From: Aulostomus chinensis
Taxonomy: Eukaryota > Chordata > Actinopteri > Syngnathiformes > Aulostomidae
Reading direction: 5' to 3'
DNA length: 64,000 bases
Assembly: GCA_037954235.1 (NCBI GenBank)
Contig: JBBMOA010000004.1
Location: 1,717,001 to 1,781,000, forward strand
Of this stretch, positions 60,028 to 64,000 are shown in pieces; position 1 is the stretch's first letter; the number at the start of each line of letters is the position of its first letter. Both the position numbers and the translations under genes were made by a program. The notes below the pieces were generated by a model. That model was not told the origin of the DNA and searched no databases. It saw only the letters and a list, made by a program, of their open reading frames with translations.

Positions 60028-63000
60028 GAAAGCTGCCGCTACCAGTGAAACACGCCCTGGCAACAATTTACAAGAGGGGAACAATTTATAACAGTAAATG
60101 TTCAGTTAACCATTAGTGACTGTTATATTTACTTATTGTGTTCATGATAACTTTAGAAGGTTACAACAAAGATGGATGTAGAAAGTGGGAGAGCACAGGG
60201 TGGGGTTGGGGAGAACAAGGACTAGCATGAAGCAATGAAGTTTGAGCTCACGTAGAGCATGAATGAATAGTTAATTATGCATAAGCAATCCTTTTTTAGC
60301 GCTCGTGATGTACAGACAACTAATTATTAATGTATCCTTAACGGAAAGTGTTTTATATCCTTACCTATGCAAACACAAACATGTAACTTGATGACGCCTA
60401 GCGAATAACTGTAGTTTATAGTCATGCTACATCCTGATCATTGTTTGTGACATGTAATTGTGGACACTTTGACCACTTTATAATGCAAACTAATGAGGTA
60501 AATGATTCTTTAAAATGACTAATATTACCAGGAAAATCATTGATGAATATTTTTCAGGTGGAGGTTTGTGGGTTATCACTCTGGTATGTGACAGAACATT
60601 TATCAGGCAGCTTGTTTTTACAGAAGAACAGTGAAGAGCCTCTGTTGCGCTCAGCTGCTTTCTGATTGCTGAACCAGCTCACTTCACCGCCAGCCATTAA
60701 CGTACCCTAGGAAGGCTTCTCTCTCACTTTCTAAGATCAAAGACCAGCTTTCACTCAGCACTGGGCTGGTGCATGTTCATGTTCCATGTCTCTGGCAGAC
60801 TGACAAGCTAAACATGGCCGCACATGTTGTTCCAAGCACACAAGGTACTTTAACTTTCTCACCTGTAGCCATTTTCTTTCAGACTTGCCCAAACATCCCT
60901 CTATGTATCTAATTGCTTGTCAGCTAATCTAAAAGTCAAATATGAATATTCATAGTGTCGTCACCATGACCATTCTGCACTGTACACAGTGTAAGAGGCT
61001 TCAACTTTGATGCCATTGATTTCAGGAGCCTGAAGCTGCTGCTGAACTCACAGGTCTCTGTGGTTCGATTAGTTCCGATTCTCTGGAGATTTACACATTC
61101 AAACTTCTTGGAATGCTGCATGAAGGATTTTGGCATCCAAATTGGCACTGGAATTAGATGCCATTATGCTATTTCAAGGTTCTAAATTGCTTTGTCATGC
61201 CAACATCCTCAATTTCCTGTGCTTTTTATGTCAATACTTTGATTGGGTTAGCAATAAAATACATTAGGCACACGCTTCTGAAACCCTTTAGGCCTTTTCC
61301 TTTTTGTTTTGTGGACAGTACTCTGCAAAAATTGCACATCCATTTACTGTGAGGAAGAATAAAATTAAGAATGAGGTTGTTTTTTACTTTAATATTTTCA
61401 CTCAAGGAGCTCAACGACAGCTGTGAAGTGTGGTTTAGAATCCATGTATAAAAGAGAGTACTGGGCATTATCCAGTATCAGTTTAGTATACACATAAAAC
61501 ACTATAACTTAAGCACTATTTGTACATTTTTCATAAGCACCTCTTGGAAAGTTGTTACCTTCGATCAGTGGTTGTTCCTTCACATCCATGGACCTTATCT
61601 TACTAGATCAAATGATTGGCTTGGTCTTGAAGACCCTCTTATTCATACAGATCTTGGCAAGACTGCTCTCCAATTTGGTGTTGAGGTGTTTTGTTTTTTT
61701 TGCAGTTTTTGCAGAAGTGCATTGATTGTTTCCCTCTTTTTCACTACAGGTGTCTGAATCAAGCTTAAAGGTACTTAAGTTTTTAATATAGACCAATCAA
61801 AGGAATTCATAGACTGTTAAGAAATGACAGCTCTGATGTTATATCAATAACACAGCTACCTGACCAATAGAAGACGCTATGGCACTGCCCTCCCTGGTAG
61901 AGGGTGTTTTGTATAGTTTGTCCATCTGTCTTCTCTTTCATTCCCACGCTCAGGATTGTCTAGAGAAGAAGTCAAGGATGAACCTGTGGCCAAAGGTCAA
62001 GTAAACAAGGTTGCTGTGACAGCCATCCAATGCAGAGCCATACCAGAGCTGTATCCTACAGTCTGTTACCTTAAGGGCGCTGAGTAAGAGTCCCAAGCGG
62101 AGTTCTCATAATGAAGACGCTCCACTTGACCTTCGTGACAATGATGACCCTATTAACTCCAGACCCAAAACCCATTTCAGAGGAGAAGTTTGATGGAGAA
62201 CCTACAGTACATGTCAAAGGGCTCTGTCCACACCAAAATGATTAAAAAAACATGGGCAAAAACATCAGAAGTACTTGACTTGTAGTTGTTAAAGTAGAGC
62301 TGGCCTGTCATCCACTCGGTAGAGGGCCCACTTAGTGTACTGAAGCTTTGAGCTGTGGTTGCAGACTTGTTCTCCAATATGAGCCCATTGGAACTCTATA
62401 TGCTTTTGTGTTAATAATAAGTTCGCTAATATCAGGGTGAGGGTTAGGGTTTAGGGTTTAACATTTTCAGTAGATTTGAATGACAGAAGCCATAAAGAGT
62501 AAACAGATGGAAACCGACAGCTCTTCTTCCAATTACGTGACCCCTATTTGGCTAAATTAGAGCATCCTGTGATTCTCCTCTTTTGCCGATTTCAAGCAAG
62601 TTATGTAACACAAGGGGAGGGGGTGCACCAGGGACTACCTACTTTTTCTGTGAAACACAAAGTCCAGCAAAATTCAAAAGGTACATCAGCAACACAGCAA
62701 GATCAATAGCAGAGCTGTGGAATGCCTGGCAGTCTGTAAGCTCCTCACGCAGCACAGCACACTCAGCAGCAGGAGAAATACTGAGGAGACAGGATGAGGA
62801 CCAGCATCTCTACTGTTTTACAACCTCAAGATTCTTTACAAGAAAATAAGTTGATATAAAACTATAAAGTGGGACTACATTAAGCTGGAAACTCCCAAAA
62901 TAATGTCAGCTCTCAAATCAGCATTTGCTGTAACTTGCACGCAGAATGTCTCTATTTTTTGAGTTGCACAACATCTTTTGACTTGATATTTAACAAATCC

Positions 63001-64000
63001 CTTCAAATTAATATGGCTGACTTAGCTATAACAGCACTGAATATTTTTCAGGTGAGCCAACTCTTTCCTGCACAAACTGTTCTGCATCTGTGCATTAAAA
63101 TGAGTAGCACCCATTAAAAAAATAAACACTACATGCTGAAGTTGTTTTCTCCTGTTTACTCTCACACACCACCAGTACAATTAAATTATCAGACACAGCG
63201 CAGACTTTGCTCTCTTCCAAATCACAAAATATCTGGCAACAGATCATGAATTGCCTGCATTAATTAGAGATCATTTTACACAGTGATGGACAAATGCCCA
63301 CAACAACCACTCCTCTTACAAAGTGGGCTTGAGCCCAGAGAGAACTGCTGCTGTGCTGATTAATTAGATACTGAAGCACAGGGCCGACTTGTGTCATTCA
63401 CTTAATTCAAATGTGTATCCATTATGTGAATAATATTCAACTGTTTTTCTATAATAGTCCTAATTATTTATTGGAATTTTGAGATGAATGAGATATCATT
63501 CCTGCAGAATTTCAAGGCTGGCTACAACCATACTAACACATTCTCATTTTAAAACGCAAATCATCCCCTTCCACAAGAGCGTTCTAAGATCATTTCAGCA
63601 CTAACCCATCTGAAAATGCATATCACATTTGCTGGTGTAATCAGACAGTAGCTCAACACAAATCGGCATGTCTGCAGGTGGGGAGTTGGATAAGGGTATG
63701 GGGGCTCGTCGCCGCACTGGGGCCTCCTCCGTTGGGTTCGGGTTAGATGGTCGGGGAAAACCAGGAGGATGGAGCAATGACCAGGGCTGCTTGATATGGT
63801 GAGTTGTTTATGTTCAATCGGGTAGGAAAAAAAAAAAAACAGAAAAATATCCAAAAAGATAGTAATGACTATCATGGAGTTCTTTAACTGAAATAGTGTC
63901 AGTAGCATATTTTTAAAGGCCGCATTTTTAAAGTTTGAATGACGCCAGCCAGAAAGTTTTACATTTTAACATGACAATGCACTGTATTTGTGTGAATGCA
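60028..64000. other. 5' flank (or further 5' intron) of ano4
   Basis: No coding exon is supported. A short interstitial TTAGGGTTTAGGGTTTA lies at 62444-62460. A GC-richer patch at 63661-63780 has an open minus frame with PSNPNPTEEAPVRRRAPIPL, not recognised. Untranslated or upstream exons of ano4 could be hidden here. Confidence 0.35.

Noticed and set aside
63561..63908. Minus-strand 115-codon ORF near the right edge
   Set aside because: Mixed hydrophobic and Pro-rich content, no domain, and no splice phase linking it to ano4.

Overview
This is vertebrate nuclear DNA, almost certainly from a teleost fish. Most of it is one split gene on the minus strand, ano4 (anoctamin-4, TMEM16 family). 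The introns are typical of fish: tRNA-derived SINEs with ATGG-type tails, fragments of L2/CR1/Rex-type and RTE-type LINEs, an L1-like LINE, Tc1, hAT and LTR elements, and many CA/CAG microsatellites. No bacterial genes, operons or CRISPR arrays are present.

Layout. 1-817: the 3' end of an LTR retrotransposon (GC-rich tandem repeats, then a 330-bp LTR). 1163-2831: two tandem copies of an unidentified, internally repetitive Cys/His-containing ORF on the minus strand, one open and one broken by a single nonsense codon. 3.1-16.3 kb: the 3' flank of ano4, gene-poor, with a tRNA-Leu pseudogene, LINE fragments, SINEs and a dispersed repeat. 16,350-58,083: ano4, 26 coding exons reading right to left. 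Every intron has GT..AG ends and every junction keeps phase, giving a complete 989-codon reading frame. A second possible 5' exon lies at 59,661-59,852 and also splices in phase to exon 2. 60-64 kb: 5' flank with a CTCF-like motif.

Nested inside ano4. (1) In intron 14-13 (26.3-31.2 kb), on the opposite strand, three exons with matching phases predict a 133-aa single-pass membrane protein with a TATA box upstream. I do not recognise it. (2) Intron 13-12 holds a 0.6-kb minisatellite packed with AGATAG motifs and a head-to-head pair of about 385-bp SINEs able to form a long RNA hairpin. (3) Intron 11-10 holds a Tc1 transposon with a BEL/Pao-like element inserted in it. (4) Intron 9-8 holds a nearly full-length, decayed L1-like element with its target-site duplication. 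(5) The 5' region holds an internally deleted hAT element that keeps an intact BED-finger ORF.

The ano4 product keeps all the acidic and Asn residues of the TMEM16 calcium site, so it is expected to be a working calcium-dependent scramblase/channel. The least explained items are the tandem ORF pair at 1.1-2.8 kb and the nested antisense membrane-protein gene at 29.6-31.1 kb.
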